The notes: generated from the sequence alone by a model not told the origin. DNA of 64,000 nucleotides from Microtetraspora glauca (GCA_000721275.1 JOFO01000018.1:1-64000); one strand, 5' to 3'; positions 43,569-52,972 are shown, counted from the first letter of the stretch. Translations and numbers: made by a program.

Positions 43569-43592
43569 GCGGTTGCGGTTGCGGTTGCGGTT
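43569..43592. repeat. Hexanucleotide tandem repeat (GCGGTT)x4
   Basis: Four exact units in the 297-base region between the LLM gene and the 59-residue gene; a further isolated GCGGTTGCG occurs about 60 bases on. No gene is visible in this stretch. Confidence 0.85.
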
Positions 43593-43690
43593 GCGGGGCG
43601 GGGGAGTGGGGGTGGCGGCGTGGAGGGTGAGGCGCGGTTCCCGCACGCGGTTGCGAGGGGCGACGGGGGACGGGAGAGTGGTCCCCGTAC

Positions 43691-43740
43691 GCCGGTCGCC
43701 GGGGGCCACAGCAGTCCGGCTGTGGCCCCCGGCGACCGGC
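43691..43740 (-). terminator. Very strong terminator hairpin
   Basis: Perfect 22-bp stem (43691-43712 with 43719-43740) and a six-base loop, 18 bases after the stop codon of the 59-residue gene on the minus strand. It is the longest perfect hairpin in the window. Confidence 0.8.
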
Positions 43741-43757
43741 GCAGGCGCCGCCGTCCG

Positions 43758-43937
43758 TCAGTCCTCGCCCCGGATGATGTTCCGTTCCTCACCCACGGCG
43801 GCGCCCCGTTCCTGGTCGGCGTCGTCCGGCTCGTCCGGCGACACGGCGTCACGGGTGGTGACGGCCGGCCGGTGGGTGAACAGCGTGCTGTCGTGCCAGA
43901 AGACCTCGGCGGTGTCCGTCTCGATCCGCGTGTCCAT
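43758..43937 (-). CDS. Small acidic protein, unknown function
   Basis: 59 residues. The ATG at 43937 is preferred to the one at 43946 because GAGGAG directly abuts the latter and is correctly spaced for the former. The product is acidic and hydrophilic (MDTRIETDTAEVFWHD at the start, DEPDDADQERG in the middle) without signal or membrane segment. The good ribosome site and the strong terminator downstream support a real transcription unit. Confidence 0.6.
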   Translation of the reverse strand: MDTRIETDTAEVFWHDSTLFTHRPAVTTRDAVSPDEPDDADQERGAAVGEERNIIRGED

Positions 43938-44246
43938 CGCGGCCATCTCCTCGTTCCGGGCCCGGCCCTTCGGCCGGAGGCGTCGACCGGCGCCTACCCG
44001 GGACGGCGGTTCCGAGTCGCCTTCCCGAGGGGAGAATCACCGCTTTTGTTCCGCTTTCCACAGTTTCATGGAGAAGACTCCGCATACGAGGAGTAGCGCT
44101 TCTCGGCCCGGGTAGAGGCCCGACCGATTCCCCGTCCCTTCGTCCCGCGTGGTGCGTTCCGCACCTCGCATCCGCATCACGGACCCCCCTCACGTCGCAT
44201 CCGTACTGTCCGTCCACCCGCTTTCCGCAGGGAGGAGACGAGATCC
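43938..44246. other. Divergent intergenic region, 309 bases
   Basis: No gene seen. It holds a small hairpin CCGGCC-CTTC-GGCCGG (43962-43977), an AT-richer stretch (44038-44100) likely to hold promoters although I could not fix -35/-10 pairs, two copies of CGCATCCG (near 44168 and 44206), and the GGAGGAG ribosome site of the sugar operon. Confidence 0.6.
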
Positions 44247-45284
44247 ATGGCCCCGTCCCCCGCGCCCCGTTGGGAACACGCCGTCGTCACCGGCGGATCC
44301 GGTTTCGTGGGATCGCATCTGTGCGCCGCGCTGCTCGCCGGCGGGACGGACGTGACCTGCGTCGACGACTTCAGCACCGGCCGCCCCGAGAACGTCGCGA
44401 GCCTGCGTGGTCACGCCGGGTTCCGGCTCCAGGAGGCCGACGTCCGCGAACCGTTCGCGGTCGGCCGGCCGGTCGACCTGGTGCTGCACTTCGCCTCGCC
44501 GGCGTCGCCCGCCGACTATCTGCGGCTGCCCCTGCACACCCTGGAGACCGGCAGTCTCGGGACCCGCAACGCGCTCGCCCTGGCGCACGCCCACGGCGCC
44601 CGTTTCGTGCTGGCCTCGACCTCCGAGGTGTACGGCGACCCCGAGGAGCACCCGCAGAGCGAGCGGTACTGGGGCCGGGTCAACCCGGTCGGGCCGCGCA
44701 GCGTCTACGACGAGGCGAAACGTTTCGGCGAGGCGCTGACCACCGCCACCGCCCGAGCCCGCGGCACGGACACCGTCATCGTCCGCCTGTTCAACACGTA
44801 CGGGCCCCGCATGCGCGGCTTCGACGGCCGGGCCGTCCCGACCTTCGTCCGCCAGGCCCTCGCCGGCGAACCCCTCACCGTGACCGGCGACGGACAGCAG
44901 ACCCGCTCGCTCTGCTACGTCTCCGACACCGTCGACGGCATCCTCGCCGCCGCCGCGCACGACATGCGCGGACCCGTCAACATCGGCAACCCGACCGAGA
45001 TCACCATGCTGGAGCTGGCCCGCTGGATCGCCCGGCTCACCGGCTCGGCCTCCCGGATCCGCTTCGTCGAACGACCCGTCGACGACCCCGCCGTGCGCTG
45101 CCCCGACATCACCCTGGCCCGGGACAAGCTCCAGTGGCGGCCGCTCGTCGACGCCGAGGAGGGCCTGCGCCGGACGATCGACTGGTTCCGGTCCGAGGCC
45201 GCCCGCGGACGCGAGCCGGCCGACGCGGTCGCCGCCCCGCCCGGCACCCCCGGCCGGGCGGACGCGCCCGAGCGGGCCGCCTGA
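44247..45284 (+). CDS. UDP-glucuronate decarboxylase-like (UXS) sugar-nucleotide SDR
   Basis: 345 residues. Extended SDR: TGGSGFVGSH (residues 15-24), HFASPASPADYLRLPLHTLETGSLGTRNAL, the STSEVYGDP signature and YDEAK (Tyr154, Lys158), closely following the UXS group. UXS enzymes turn UDP-glucuronate into UDP-xylose, but actinobacterial relatives act on other nucleotide sugars. GGAGGAG precedes the ATG. First gene of a ten-gene sugar operon. No hldD-like epimerase is present, so this SDR might act on the ADP-heptose instead. Confidence 0.87.
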   Translation: MAPSPAPRWEHAVVTGGSGFVGSHLCAALLAGGTDVTCVDDFSTGRPENVASLRGHAGFRLQEADVREPFAVGRPVDLVLHFASPASPADYLRLPLHTLETGSLGTRNALALAHAHGARFVLASTSEVYGDPEEHPQSERYWGRVNPVGPRSVYDEAKRFGEALTTATARARGTDTVIVRLFNTYGPRMRGFDGRAVPTFVRQALAGEPLTVTGDGQQTRSLCYVSDTVDGILAAAAHDMRGPVNIGNPTEITMLELARWIARLTGSASRIRFVERPVDDPAVRCPDITLARDKLQWRPLVDAEEGLRRTIDWFRSEAARGREPADAVAAPPGTPGRADAPERAA

Positions 45285-45325
45285 CCCGGCCCGCACCCCG
45301 CCGCCCCCCACCGGAAGGCACCACC

Positions 45326-47095
45326 ATGCGCGTTCTCGGCATCAACGCCCTCTTCCACGACCCCGCCGCCGCCCTGGTCATCGACGGCGTCACCGTCGCC
45401 GCGGCGGAGGAGGAACGCTTCTCCCGGCGCAAACACGGCAAGCGGCCCGTGCCGTTCTCCGCCTGGGAACTGCCCGAACAGTCCGCCCGCTGGTGCCTGG
45501 AACAGGCCGGGCTCCGCCCCGCCGACCTCGACGTCGTCACCTACTCCTACGACCCCGAACTCTCCTGCCCCGCCGAGGCCCTGGGCCTCGACGACCCCTG
45601 GGACGACCTGCGCCAGGCGTACGCCCGGCACGCCGCCGGCTTCCTCGCCACCGCGCTGCCCGGACTCGACCCCGCCACCGTCCGCTTCGTCCCCCACCAC
45701 ATGGCGCACGCCGCCTCCGCCGCGTACGCCGCCGAGGGCGCCGACACCTCCTCCGTCCTCGTGCTCGACGGGCGCGGCGAGCGCACCTCCCACCTCGCCG
45801 CCCGCCGCCGGGGCGAACACCTCGAACCGCTCCGGGCCCAACTCCTTCCCGACTCCCTCGGACTGACCTACGAGGAACTGACCGAACACCTCGGATTCCT
45901 GCGCTCCTCCGACGAGTTCAAGGTGATGGCGCTCGCCTCCCACGGCACCCCGCGGATGGCCGCGGAGATCCGCCGGTACGTCCACCCCACCGGCGACGGC
46001 GGATTCCGCGCCCACGGCGTCCCCTGGACGGAACTCTGCCCGCCGCGCGCCCCCGACGCCCCCTGGACGGCCGACCACGCCGACCTCGCCGCCAGCGCCC
46101 AGCTCGTCCTGGAGGACACCCTGCTCGACCTCGTGCGCTGGCTCCACGGGCAGACCCACGACGAACTGCTCACCCTGGCCGGCGGCGTCGCCCTCAACTG
46201 CGTCGCGAACTCCCGCATCGCCCGCGAGGGACCGTTCGCCCGCGTCTGGGTGCAGCCCGCCGCCGGAGACGCCGGAACCGCCCTCGGCGGGGCGCTGCTG
46301 GCCACGGCGGAGACGGGCGAACCGCCCGTGCCGATGCCCGGCGCCGCCCTCGGCCGCGGCTGGTCGGACGCCGAGATCGCCGGCCGGCTGAAGACGGCCG
46401 CCGTCCCCTTCGAACGGCCCCCCGACATCGCCGCCGCCGTCGCCGAGACGCTCGCCGCCAACGGGATCGTCGCCTGGTTCCAGGGCCGCTCGGAGTACGG
46501 CCCCCGCGCCCTCGGCCACCGCTCGCTCCTCGCCCACCCCGGACACGCGGGCAACCTGGAGCGCCTCAACGACATCAAGGGCCGCGAACAGTTCCGTCCG
46601 GTCGCCCCCATGGTCCTCACCGAGCGGTCCGCCGACATCTTCGACGGCCCGCTGCCCAGCCCGTACATGCTCTTCGTGCACGACGTCGACCCGGCCTGGC
46701 GCGACCGCATCCCCGCCGTCGTCCACGTCGACGGCACCGCCCGGATCCAGACCGTCGACCGGCGCCACGAGCCGCTGGTCGCGCGGATGCTGGAGGAGTT
46801 CGAGCGGCGCACCGGACTGCCCGTCGTCGTCAACACCAGCCTCAACACCGCCGGCCGGCCCATGGTCGACGACCCCCGCGACGCCCTGGAGTGCTTCGGC
46901 TCCACCCCGGTCGACCTCCTCGCCATCGGCCCCTTCGCCGTCCGCCGCAGCGCCCTGTTCCACAACGGGGCGGGCGCCGACGGAGCGACCGGGGGAGGGG
47001 TGAACGGCGCGAGCACCACCTACGGCGCCGGCGACGACAAACGCGAAGGACCCGACGGGCCGGAGAACGTCGACGGCGGAGGGTGCGTCCGATGA
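45326..47095 (+). CDS. NodU/CmcH-family O-carbamoyltransferase
   Basis: 589 residues. The N-terminal ASKHA-fold domain starts MRVLGINALFHDPAAALVIDG and carries the metal-ligand VPHHMAHAASA and LDGRGE motifs. A C-terminal YrdC-like domain follows, with FQGRSEYGPRALGHRSLLA and NTSLNTAGRPMVDDP typical of carbamoyltransferases such as TobZ and NodU. It would transfer a carbamoyl group from carbamoyl phosphate, through carbamoyl-AMP, to a sugar hydroxyl. The last 40 residues are a Gly/Asp-rich tail. Stop overlaps the next start. Confidence 0.94.
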   Translation: MRVLGINALFHDPAAALVIDGVTVAAAEEERFSRRKHGKRPVPFSAWELPEQSARWCLEQAGLRPADLDVVTYSYDPELSCPAEALGLDDPWDDLRQAYARHAAGFLATALPGLDPATVRFVPHHMAHAASAAYAAEGADTSSVLVLDGRGERTSHLAARRRGEHLEPLRAQLLPDSLGLTYEELTEHLGFLRSSDEFKVMALASHGTPRMAAEIRRYVHPTGDGGFRAHGVPWTELCPPRAPDAPWTADHADLAASAQLVLEDTLLDLVRWLHGQTHDELLTLAGGVALNCVANSRIAREGPFARVWVQPAAGDAGTALGGALLATAETGEPPVPMPGAALGRGWSDAEIAGRLKTAAVPFERPPDIAAAVAETLAANGIVAWFQGRSEYGPRALGHRSLLAHPGHAGNLERLNDIKGREQFRPVAPMVLTERSADIFDGPLPSPYMLFVHDVDPAWRDRIPAVVHVDGTARIQTVDRRHEPLVARMLEEFERRTGLPVVVNTSLNTAGRPMVDDPRDALECFGSTPVDLLAIGPFAVRRSALFHNGAGADGATGGGVNGASTTYGAGDDKREGPDGPENVDGGGCVR

Positions 47096-48186
47096 CCGCG
47101 CACCCGGCCCCCGGCCCCCGCCGCCCCGCCCCGCCCCGGTACGCCGTCGTCGTCCCGACCGTCGGGCGGCCCAGCCTCCAGCACTGCCTGGCGGCCCTCG
47201 CCCGCGCCACCGAGGACGTCCCCCCGGCCCGGATCGTCGTCGTCCACGACCGGCCGCCCCATGACGGCACCGCCCCCGACGTGCCGGTGCCCGCCGCCCT
47301 CCGCGACCGCACCACCGTCGTGGCCGGCCCCGGCCGCGGCCCCGCCGCCGCGCGGAACGCGGGCGCCCGGCAGGCCGGCGACGTCCCGTGGATCGTCTTC
47401 CTCGACGACGACGTCGTCCCCTCCCCGCACTGGGGCGCCGAACTCGCCCAGGACCTGGCCGGCCGGCCCGACACCGTCGCCGCCGTCGCCGCCCGCATCC
47501 ACGTGCCGCTGCCCGAGGACCGGCGCCCCACCGACGCCGAGCGCAACACCGCCGCCCTCGCCACCGCCCGCTGGATCACCGCCGACATGGCCGTCCGCCG
47601 CACCGCCCTCGCCCGCGTCGGCGGCTTCGACGAACGCTTCCGCCGCGCCTTCCGCGAGGACGCCGACCTCGCCCTGCGCCTCCTCGACGACGGCTGGCGC
47701 CTCGCCCAGGGCAGCCGGCGCACCGCCCACCCGCCCCGCCAGGGCGGACGCTGGCTCTCCGTCCGCCAGCAGGCCGGCAACGGCGACGACGTCCTCATGC
47801 GCCGCCTGCACGGGCCCGACTGGCGTGCCCGCGCCGACGCGCCCGCCGGCCGTCTGCCCCGCCACCGGGCCGTCACCGCCGCCGGGCTCGCCGCGCTCGG
47901 CTGCGCCCTCGCCGGACGGCCCCGCGCCGCCGCCCTGTGCGCGGCGCTGTGGGGCGCCGGAACCGCCGAGTTCACCCTGGTCCGCGTCCGTCCCGGCCCC
48001 CGCACCCGCACGGAGGTCCTCGACATGGTCGTCACCAGCGCCGCCATCCCGCCCGCCGCCACCTGGTACTGGCTCCGCGGCCTCGTCGCCCACCGCGCCG
48101 CCCGCCCCCGCCCCGCGCCGGCACCCGCGGTTGGAGCCCCGGCCGCCCGCCCGGTCCCCGGTACCCTGCGGGAGGCGACGGCATGA
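47092..48186 (+). CDS. Family 2 glycosyltransferase with C-terminal membrane segments
   Basis: 364 residues. GT-A fold: VVVPTVGRPSLQHCLAAL, the GRGPAAARNAGARQAG and FLDDDVVPSPHW (DxD) motifs, then RVGGFDERFRRAFREDADLALRL. The C-terminal hundred residues contain two or three hydrophobic helices (AGLAALGCALAGRPRAAALCAALWG and VVTSAAIPPAATWYWLRGL), so it is probably attached to the membrane. The coupling on both sides (ATGA overlaps) places it firmly in the operon. Confidence 0.9.
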   Translation: MTAHPAPGPRRPAPPRYAVVVPTVGRPSLQHCLAALARATEDVPPARIVVVHDRPPHDGTAPDVPVPAALRDRTTVVAGPGRGPAAARNAGARQAGDVPWIVFLDDDVVPSPHWGAELAQDLAGRPDTVAAVAARIHVPLPEDRRPTDAERNTAALATARWITADMAVRRTALARVGGFDERFRRAFREDADLALRLLDDGWRLAQGSRRTAHPPRQGGRWLSVRQQAGNGDDVLMRRLHGPDWRARADAPAGRLPRHRAVTAAGLAALGCALAGRPRAAALCAALWGAGTAEFTLVRVRPGPRTRTEVLDMVVTSAAIPPAATWYWLRGLVAHRAARPRPAPAPAVGAPAARPVPGTLREATA

Positions 48187-48854
48187 CCACCGCACCCGCC
48201 CCGCGCCCCTGGCTGTCCAGCCGCCCCGGAACCGCCGGCACGTCCGTGTGGCGGGCCGCGCACCGCGACGGCCCCGAAGCCGTCCTCTTCGACCGGGACG
48301 GCACCCTCGTCGACGACGTCCCCTACAACGGCGACCCGCGGCGCGTCCGCCCCCGGCCGGGCGCCGAGGAGGCGCTGCGCCGGCTGCGCTCACTCGGGAT
48401 CCCGGTGGGCGTCGTCAGCAACCAGTCGGGCGTCGCCCGCGGGCTGCTGACCCGCCGTCAGGTCCGGGCCGTCAACCACCGCGTCGACCTGCTCCTCGGC
48501 CCCTTCGCCGTCTGGGCCGTGTGCCCCCACGGCCCCGGCGACGGCTGCGCCTGCCGCAAACCCGCGCCCGGCCTCGTCCTCGCCGCCTGCGCCCGGCTCG
48601 GCGCCCGCCCCTCCCGCACCGTCGTCATCGGCGACATCGGCAGCGACATGGACGCCGCCCGCGCGGCGGGCGCGAGCGGGGTGCTCGTCCCCACCGACGT
48701 CACCCGGCCCGCCGAGATCGCCGCCGCCCCCCGTACCGCCCCCGACCTGCCCACGGCCGTCCGGATCGCGCTCGACACGCCGTTGTGGACCGGGGAGGCG
48801 GACGCCACGGGGCCGGCGCTCGCCGCGGGACCGCACCCGGGCGGTGCGCGATGA
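48183..48854 (+). CDS. gmhB: GmhB-type D-glycero-heptose-1,7-bisphosphate 7-phosphatase
   Basis: 223 residues. HAD-IIIA motifs: FDRDGTLVDD (D37, D39), VVSNQSGVARG, and the zinc loop typical of GmhB, CPHGPGDGCACRKPAPG (C113, H115, C121, C123), followed by VIGDIGSDMDAA. It removes the 7-phosphate from heptose bisphosphate. An N-terminal extension of about 25 residues is unusual. The presence of gmhA and hldE in the same operon confirms the heptose assignment. Confidence 0.92.
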   Translation: MTTAPAPRPWLSSRPGTAGTSVWRAAHRDGPEAVLFDRDGTLVDDVPYNGDPRRVRPRPGAEEALRRLRSLGIPVGVVSNQSGVARGLLTRRQVRAVNHRVDLLLGPFAVWAVCPHGPGDGCACRKPAPGLVLAACARLGARPSRTVVIGDIGSDMDAARAAGASGVLVPTDVTRPAEIAAAPRTAPDLPTAVRIALDTPLWTGEADATGPALAAGPHPGGAR

Positions 48855-49924
48855 GAACAGGCCCCCGCACGCTGGTCGTGCGGCTCGACAGCGCCGGCGA
48901 CGTGCTCCTCGCCGGGCCCGCCGTCCGCGCCGTCGCCGCCGGCTCCTCCTGGACGGCGATGCTCTGCGGCCCGCAGGGCGCGCCCGCCGCCCGGCTGCTG
49001 CCCGGCGTCGACGAGGTCGTCGTGTACGAGGCCCCCTGGGTCGGCCTCGACGCGCCGCCCGTCTCCGCCGCCGCCTGCGACCGGCTCGTCGAGACCCTGG
49101 CCGCCGGCCGCTTCGACCGCGCCCTCGTCCTCGTCTCGTACCACCAGAGCCCGCTGCCGATCGCGCTGCTGCTGCGGCTCGCCGGCATCGGGTGGATCGG
49201 CGCCGACTGCGAGGACTACCCGGGCGCCCTCCTCGACCTGCGCCACCGCCGGGGCGACCGGCGGCACGAGGCGGAGGCCGCGCTCGACCTGGCCCGCGCC
49301 GCCGGATACGCGCTGCCGCCCGGCGACGACGGCGGCCTCCGCGTCACCCTCCCGCCCGGCGCCGCCGCCCCCCGCGGCGTACCGCCCCTGCCCCGCCCGT
49401 ACGTCGTCCTGCACCCCGGCGCCGCCGTCCCCGCCCGGGCGTGGAGCCCCCCGCGCGCCGCCCGGGCCGCGGCCGCCCTCGACGCCGCAGGGCACCGGGT
49501 CGTCGTCACCGGCGGCGCCGCCGAACGGGACACGACCGCACTCGTCGCCGGACGCCACGGCATCGACCTCGGCGGCGCCACCACCGGACTCGGCGACCTG
49601 GCCGGCGTCCTCGCCGGCGCCGCCGCCGTCGTCACCGGCAACACCGGCCCCGCCCACCTCGCCGCCGCCGTCCGCACCCCCGTGGTGTGCCTCTTCGCCC
49701 CCGTCGTCCCGGCCGAACGCTGGCGGCCCTACGGCGTCCCCCACGTGCTGCTCGGCGACCAGGGCGCCCCCTGCGCGCTGACCCGGGCCCGCGCCTGCCC
49801 CGTCCCCGGACACCCCTGCCTCGACGCCGTCGGCGACGACGAGGTCGTGGCCGCCGTGGCCGCCCTCCTGGCACCGGACCCGACCGCCGGGCCCGCCAGG
49901 GCGAAAGGAGCGATGAGCGCATGA
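48851..49924 (+). CDS. Family 9 glycosyltransferase (heptosyltransferase-like)
   Basis: 357 residues. GT9/ADP-heptose transferase features: LVVRLDSAGDVLLAGPAVRAV at the start, YVVLHPGAAVPARAWSPPR at the domain boundary and the GNTGPAHLAAAVRTPVVCLFAPV motif for nucleotide-sugar binding. It should add heptose (or a related sugar) to a growing glycan. Start and stop overlap neighbours as ATGA. Confidence 0.92.
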   Translation: MRTGPRTLVVRLDSAGDVLLAGPAVRAVAAGSSWTAMLCGPQGAPAARLLPGVDEVVVYEAPWVGLDAPPVSAAACDRLVETLAAGRFDRALVLVSYHQSPLPIALLLRLAGIGWIGADCEDYPGALLDLRHRRGDRRHEAEAALDLARAAGYALPPGDDGGLRVTLPPGAAAPRGVPPLPRPYVVLHPGAAVPARAWSPPRAARAAAALDAAGHRVVVTGGAAERDTTALVAGRHGIDLGGATTGLGDLAGVLAGAAAVVTGNTGPAHLAAAVRTPVVCLFAPVVPAERWRPYGVPHVLLGDQGAPCALTRARACPVPGHPCLDAVGDDEVVAAVAALLAPDPTAGPARAKGAMSA

Positions 49925-50886
49925 ACATCCTGCTGTGGCACGTCCACGGCTCGTGGACGACCGCCTTCGTCCAGGGCCCGCACACCTACCTGGTGCCGGT
50001 CACCCCCGACCGCGGACCCGACGGACGCGGCCGGGCGCAGACCTTCTCCTGGCCCGCCACCGTCCGCGAGGTCCCCCCGGAGGAACTGCCCGACACCCCC
50101 GTCGACCTCGTCGTGCTGCAACGCCCGCACGAGGAGGAACTGGCCACCCGCTGGCTCGGCGCCCGGCGGCCCGGCCGCGACGTCCCCGCCGTGTACGTCG
50201 AGCACAACACGCCCCGCGGCGAGGTGCCCCTCACCCGCCACCCCACCGCCGACCGCGACGACCTGACCCTCGTCCACGTCACCCACTTCAACCGCCTCAT
50301 GTGGGACAACGGCGGCACCCGCACCGAGGTCGTCGAACACGGCGTCGTCGACCCCGGCCACCGCTACACCGGCCGGCTGCCCCGCGCCGCCGTCGTCGTC
50401 AACGAACCCGTCCGCCGCAACCGGTTCGTCGGCACCGACCTGCTCCCCGCCCTCGCGCGGGAGGCACCGCTCGACGTCTTCGGCATGCGCACCGACGGAC
50501 TCGCCGCCCACCTCGGCCTGCCCGAGGACCGCTGCCGCACCCAGGACCTGCCCCAGGAACACCTGCACGCCGCCATGGCCCAGCGCCGCCTCTACCTGCA
50601 CCCCGTGCGCTGGACCTCACTCGGCCTCTCCCTCATCGAGGCCATGCTCCTCGGCATGCCCGTCGTCGCCCTCGCGACGACCGAGGCGATCGAGGCCGTC
50701 CCGGCCGGCGCCGGCACCCTGTCCACCCGCCCCGAGGTCCTCGCCGAGGCGGCCCGCCGCTACCTCGCCGACCCCGCCGAGGCCGCCGCCGACGGCGCCC
50801 GCGCCCGCCAGGCGGCCCTCGAACACTACGCACTCAAGCGCTTCCTGGCCGACTGGGAGCGCGTCATCGCGGAGGCACGCTCATGA
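49921..50886 (+). CDS. Glycosyltransferase, GT-B fold
   Basis: 321 residues. Start MNILLWHVHGSWTTAFVQGPHTYLVP is characteristic of a small actinobacterial GT family. The C-terminal domain has YLHPVRWTSLGLSLIEAMLLGMPVVALATTEAIEAV, corresponding to the GT1/GT4 donor-binding region with its EAM. VEHNTPRGEVP is in the N-terminal half. The donor and acceptor are unknown. Both ends overlap neighbouring genes. Confidence 0.87.
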   Translation: MNILLWHVHGSWTTAFVQGPHTYLVPVTPDRGPDGRGRAQTFSWPATVREVPPEELPDTPVDLVVLQRPHEEELATRWLGARRPGRDVPAVYVEHNTPRGEVPLTRHPTADRDDLTLVHVTHFNRLMWDNGGTRTEVVEHGVVDPGHRYTGRLPRAAVVVNEPVRRNRFVGTDLLPALAREAPLDVFGMRTDGLAAHLGLPEDRCRTQDLPQEHLHAAMAQRRLYLHPVRWTSLGLSLIEAMLLGMPVVALATTEAIEAVPAGAGTLSTRPEVLAEAARRYLADPAEAAADGARARQAALEHYALKRFLADWERVIAEARS

Positions 50887-52229
50887 CTTCCCTGCCCCGG
50901 ACCCCCCGCACCCAGGCCCACCCGGCGCCGGCCACGGCCCCGGCCCTCGACGCGCTCCGGGCCACCGGCCCGGCCCCCGCCGCCCCGGCCCGCGCCCCGG
51001 CGGCCCGCGCACCCCTCTCCATCGCGCTCGTCTCCGAACACGCCAGCCCGCTCGCCGTCCTCGGCGGCGTCGACGCCGGCGGACAGAACGTCCACGTCGC
51101 CCAGCTCGCCGGCGCCCTCGCCGACCGCGGCCACCAGGTCACCGTCTACACCCGGCGCGACGACCCCGGCCTGGACGTCACCGTGCCCCTGCGGCCCGGC
51201 GTGCTCGTCCACCACGTACCGGCCGGCCCCGCCGCACCGATCCCCAAGGACGACCTCCTGCCCCACATGGAGCCGTTCGCCCGCTACCTCGCCCAGCAGT
51301 GGTACGAGGAGCCGCCCGACGTGGCCCACGCCCACTTCTGGATGTCCGGGGTCGCCACCCTCCGGGCCACCGAGCACACCCGCGTCCCGTTCCTCCAGAC
51401 GTACCACGCCCTCGGCACCGTCAAGCGGCGGCACCAGGGCGACGCCGACACCAGCCCGCCCGCCCGCGTCTCCTGGGAGCGGCGCGTCGGCCTCGGCTGC
51501 GACCGGATCGTCGCCACCTGCCGCGACGAGGTCGAAGAACTCGCCGCCATGGGCATCGCCCGCTCCAAGACCGACATCGTGCCCTGCGGCGTCGACCCCA
51601 CCGTGTTCCGCCCCGACGGCCCGGCCGCCCCCCGCGGCCCCTACCGGCACCGGCTGCTGCACCTCGGCCGGCTGGTCCCGCGCAAGGGCGCCGCCGTCTC
51701 CGTCGCCGCCCTCCGCGGTCTCCCCGACACCGAACTCGTCATCGCCGGCGGCCCGCCCCGCGACGTCCTCGACACCGCCCCCGAGGTCCGCCGGCTGCGC
51801 GCCCTCGCCGTCGACGCCGGAGTCGCCGACCGCGTGCACTTCACCGGCGCCGTCCCCCGGCCCGCCGTCCCCGCCCTCATGCGGAGCGCCGACGTCATCC
51901 TCTGCCCCGCCGACTACGAACCCTTCGGCATCGTCCCGCTGGAGGCCATGGCCTGCGGCCGGCCCCTCGTCGCCAGCGCGGTCGGCGGCCAGCTCGACTC
52001 GGTCGCCCACGGCGTCACCGGACTCCACGTGCCGCCCGGGCAGCCCCGGCCCCTCGCCGCCGCCGTACGGCTCCTCCTCGCCGACCCGGCCCTGCGCGCC
52101 CGGTACGGAGAGGCCGGACGCCACCGCGTCCTGCGCCGCTTCTCCTGGGCCAGCGTCGCCGCCGCCACCGAGGACTCCTACCGCGCGGTCATGACCGCCT
52201 CCCACCCGTCCGTGACCGGAGCCCCCTGA
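50883..52229 (+). CDS. Family 4 glycosyltransferase, sucrose-synthase/MshA-like
   Basis: 448 residues. A disordered Ala/Pro-rich N-terminus (about 40 residues) precedes a GT-B enzyme: EHASPLAVLGGVDAGGQNVHVAQLA, HAHFWMSG, then HLGRLVPRKGAAVSVAAL and PADYEPFGIVPLEAMACGRPLVAS (EX7E). Close in pattern to GT4 sucrose-phosphate synthase-like and MshA-like enzymes. It ends about 75 bases before gmhA, the only real gap in the operon. Confidence 0.92.
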   Translation: MTSLPRTPRTQAHPAPATAPALDALRATGPAPAAPARAPAARAPLSIALVSEHASPLAVLGGVDAGGQNVHVAQLAGALADRGHQVTVYTRRDDPGLDVTVPLRPGVLVHHVPAGPAAPIPKDDLLPHMEPFARYLAQQWYEEPPDVAHAHFWMSGVATLRATEHTRVPFLQTYHALGTVKRRHQGDADTSPPARVSWERRVGLGCDRIVATCRDEVEELAAMGIARSKTDIVPCGVDPTVFRPDGPAAPRGPYRHRLLHLGRLVPRKGAAVSVAALRGLPDTELVIAGGPPRDVLDTAPEVRRLRALAVDAGVADRVHFTGAVPRPAVPALMRSADVILCPADYEPFGIVPLEAMACGRPLVASAVGGQLDSVAHGVTGLHVPPGQPRPLAAAVRLLLADPALRARYGEAGRHRVLRRFSWASVAAATEDSYRAVMTASHPSVTGAP

Positions 52230-52303
52230 CCGCACCGCCCCGGACGGACCCCCGACAGAGGAAGGAGGTGCGGCCCGGACCCCCGCGTCCCGGCCGACCC
52301 CCC

Positions 52304-52972
52304 ATGGACCACACCCGGACCCTGCTGGAGGCACGCCGGCACTGCCGGTCCCTCTGCCACGCGCTCGAAAGCCTCGAAGGCACCGAACTCGCGCGCCTCG
52401 CGCGCTGGGGCGGCCGCCTCGCCGACGTCCTCACCGCGGGAGGCCGGCTGCTCGCCGCCGGCAACGGCGGCAGCGCGGCCCAGGCCCAGCACCTGACCGC
52501 CGAACTCGTCGGCCGCTACCGCGAGGAACGGCCCGCCTACTCCGCCCTGTCCCTGCACGCCGAGACCTCCAGCGTCACCGCCATCGGCAACGACTACGGC
52601 TTCGACGAGGTCTTCGCCCGCCAGGTCGCCGCCCACGGCAGGCCCGGCGACCTGCTCATCCTGCTCTCCACCTCGGGCCGCAGCCCCAACCTCCTCACCG
52701 CCGCCGCCACCGCCCGCGCCCGCGGCCTCGGCGTCTGGGCCCTCACCGGCCCCGCGCCCAACCCGCTGGCCCAGGCCGCCCACGACGCCGTCTGCGTCGA
52801 CGGCGCCACCACCGCCACCGTCCAGGAAGCCCACCTGGTCGCCGTCCACCTGCTCTGCGCCTGCTTCGACGCCGCCCTCCCCGACGCCCAGGCCGACCAG
52901 CGGCGGGCGCCCGCCCTGGACGCCCTGGCGCGCGAGGCGCTGCGGCCCACCGTCGTCGGAGGGGCGCCGTGA
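52304..52972 (+). CDS. gmhA: Sedoheptulose-7-phosphate isomerase, GmhA-type
   Basis: 222 residues. SIS domain with LAAGNGGSAAQAQHLTAELVGRY, ETSSVTAIGNDYGFDEVFARQV and LLILLSTSGRSPNLLTAA, followed by ATVQEAHLVAVHLLC, as in GmhA. It converts sedoheptulose 7-phosphate to D-glycero-D-manno-heptose 7-phosphate, the first step of ADP-heptose synthesis. Oddly, a perfect GAAGGAGG lies more than 30 bases before the ATG and abuts an in-frame GTG at 52268, so the true start is not certain. The stop overlaps hldE. Confidence 0.93.
   Translation: MDHTRTLLEARRHCRSLCHALESLEGTELARLARWGGRLADVLTAGGRLLAAGNGGSAAQAQHLTAELVGRYREERPAYSALSLHAETSSVTAIGNDYGFDEVFARQVAAHGRPGDLLILLSTSGRSPNLLTAAATARARGLGVWALTGPAPNPLAQAAHDAVCVDGATTATVQEAHLVAVHLLCACFDAALPDAQADQRRAPALDALAREALRPTVVGGAP

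Noticed and set aside
43569..43660. GCGGTT repeats as a CRISPR or transposon end
   Set aside because: Units are six bases, contiguous and without spacers; no cas genes, target-site duplications or transposase nearby.
40425..47095. YrdC-domain protein (41660) as partner of the NodU-type carbamoyltransferase (45326)
   Set aside because: The carbamoyltransferase carries its own YrdC-like domain, and an LLM gene, a terminator and a separate promoter region lie between.
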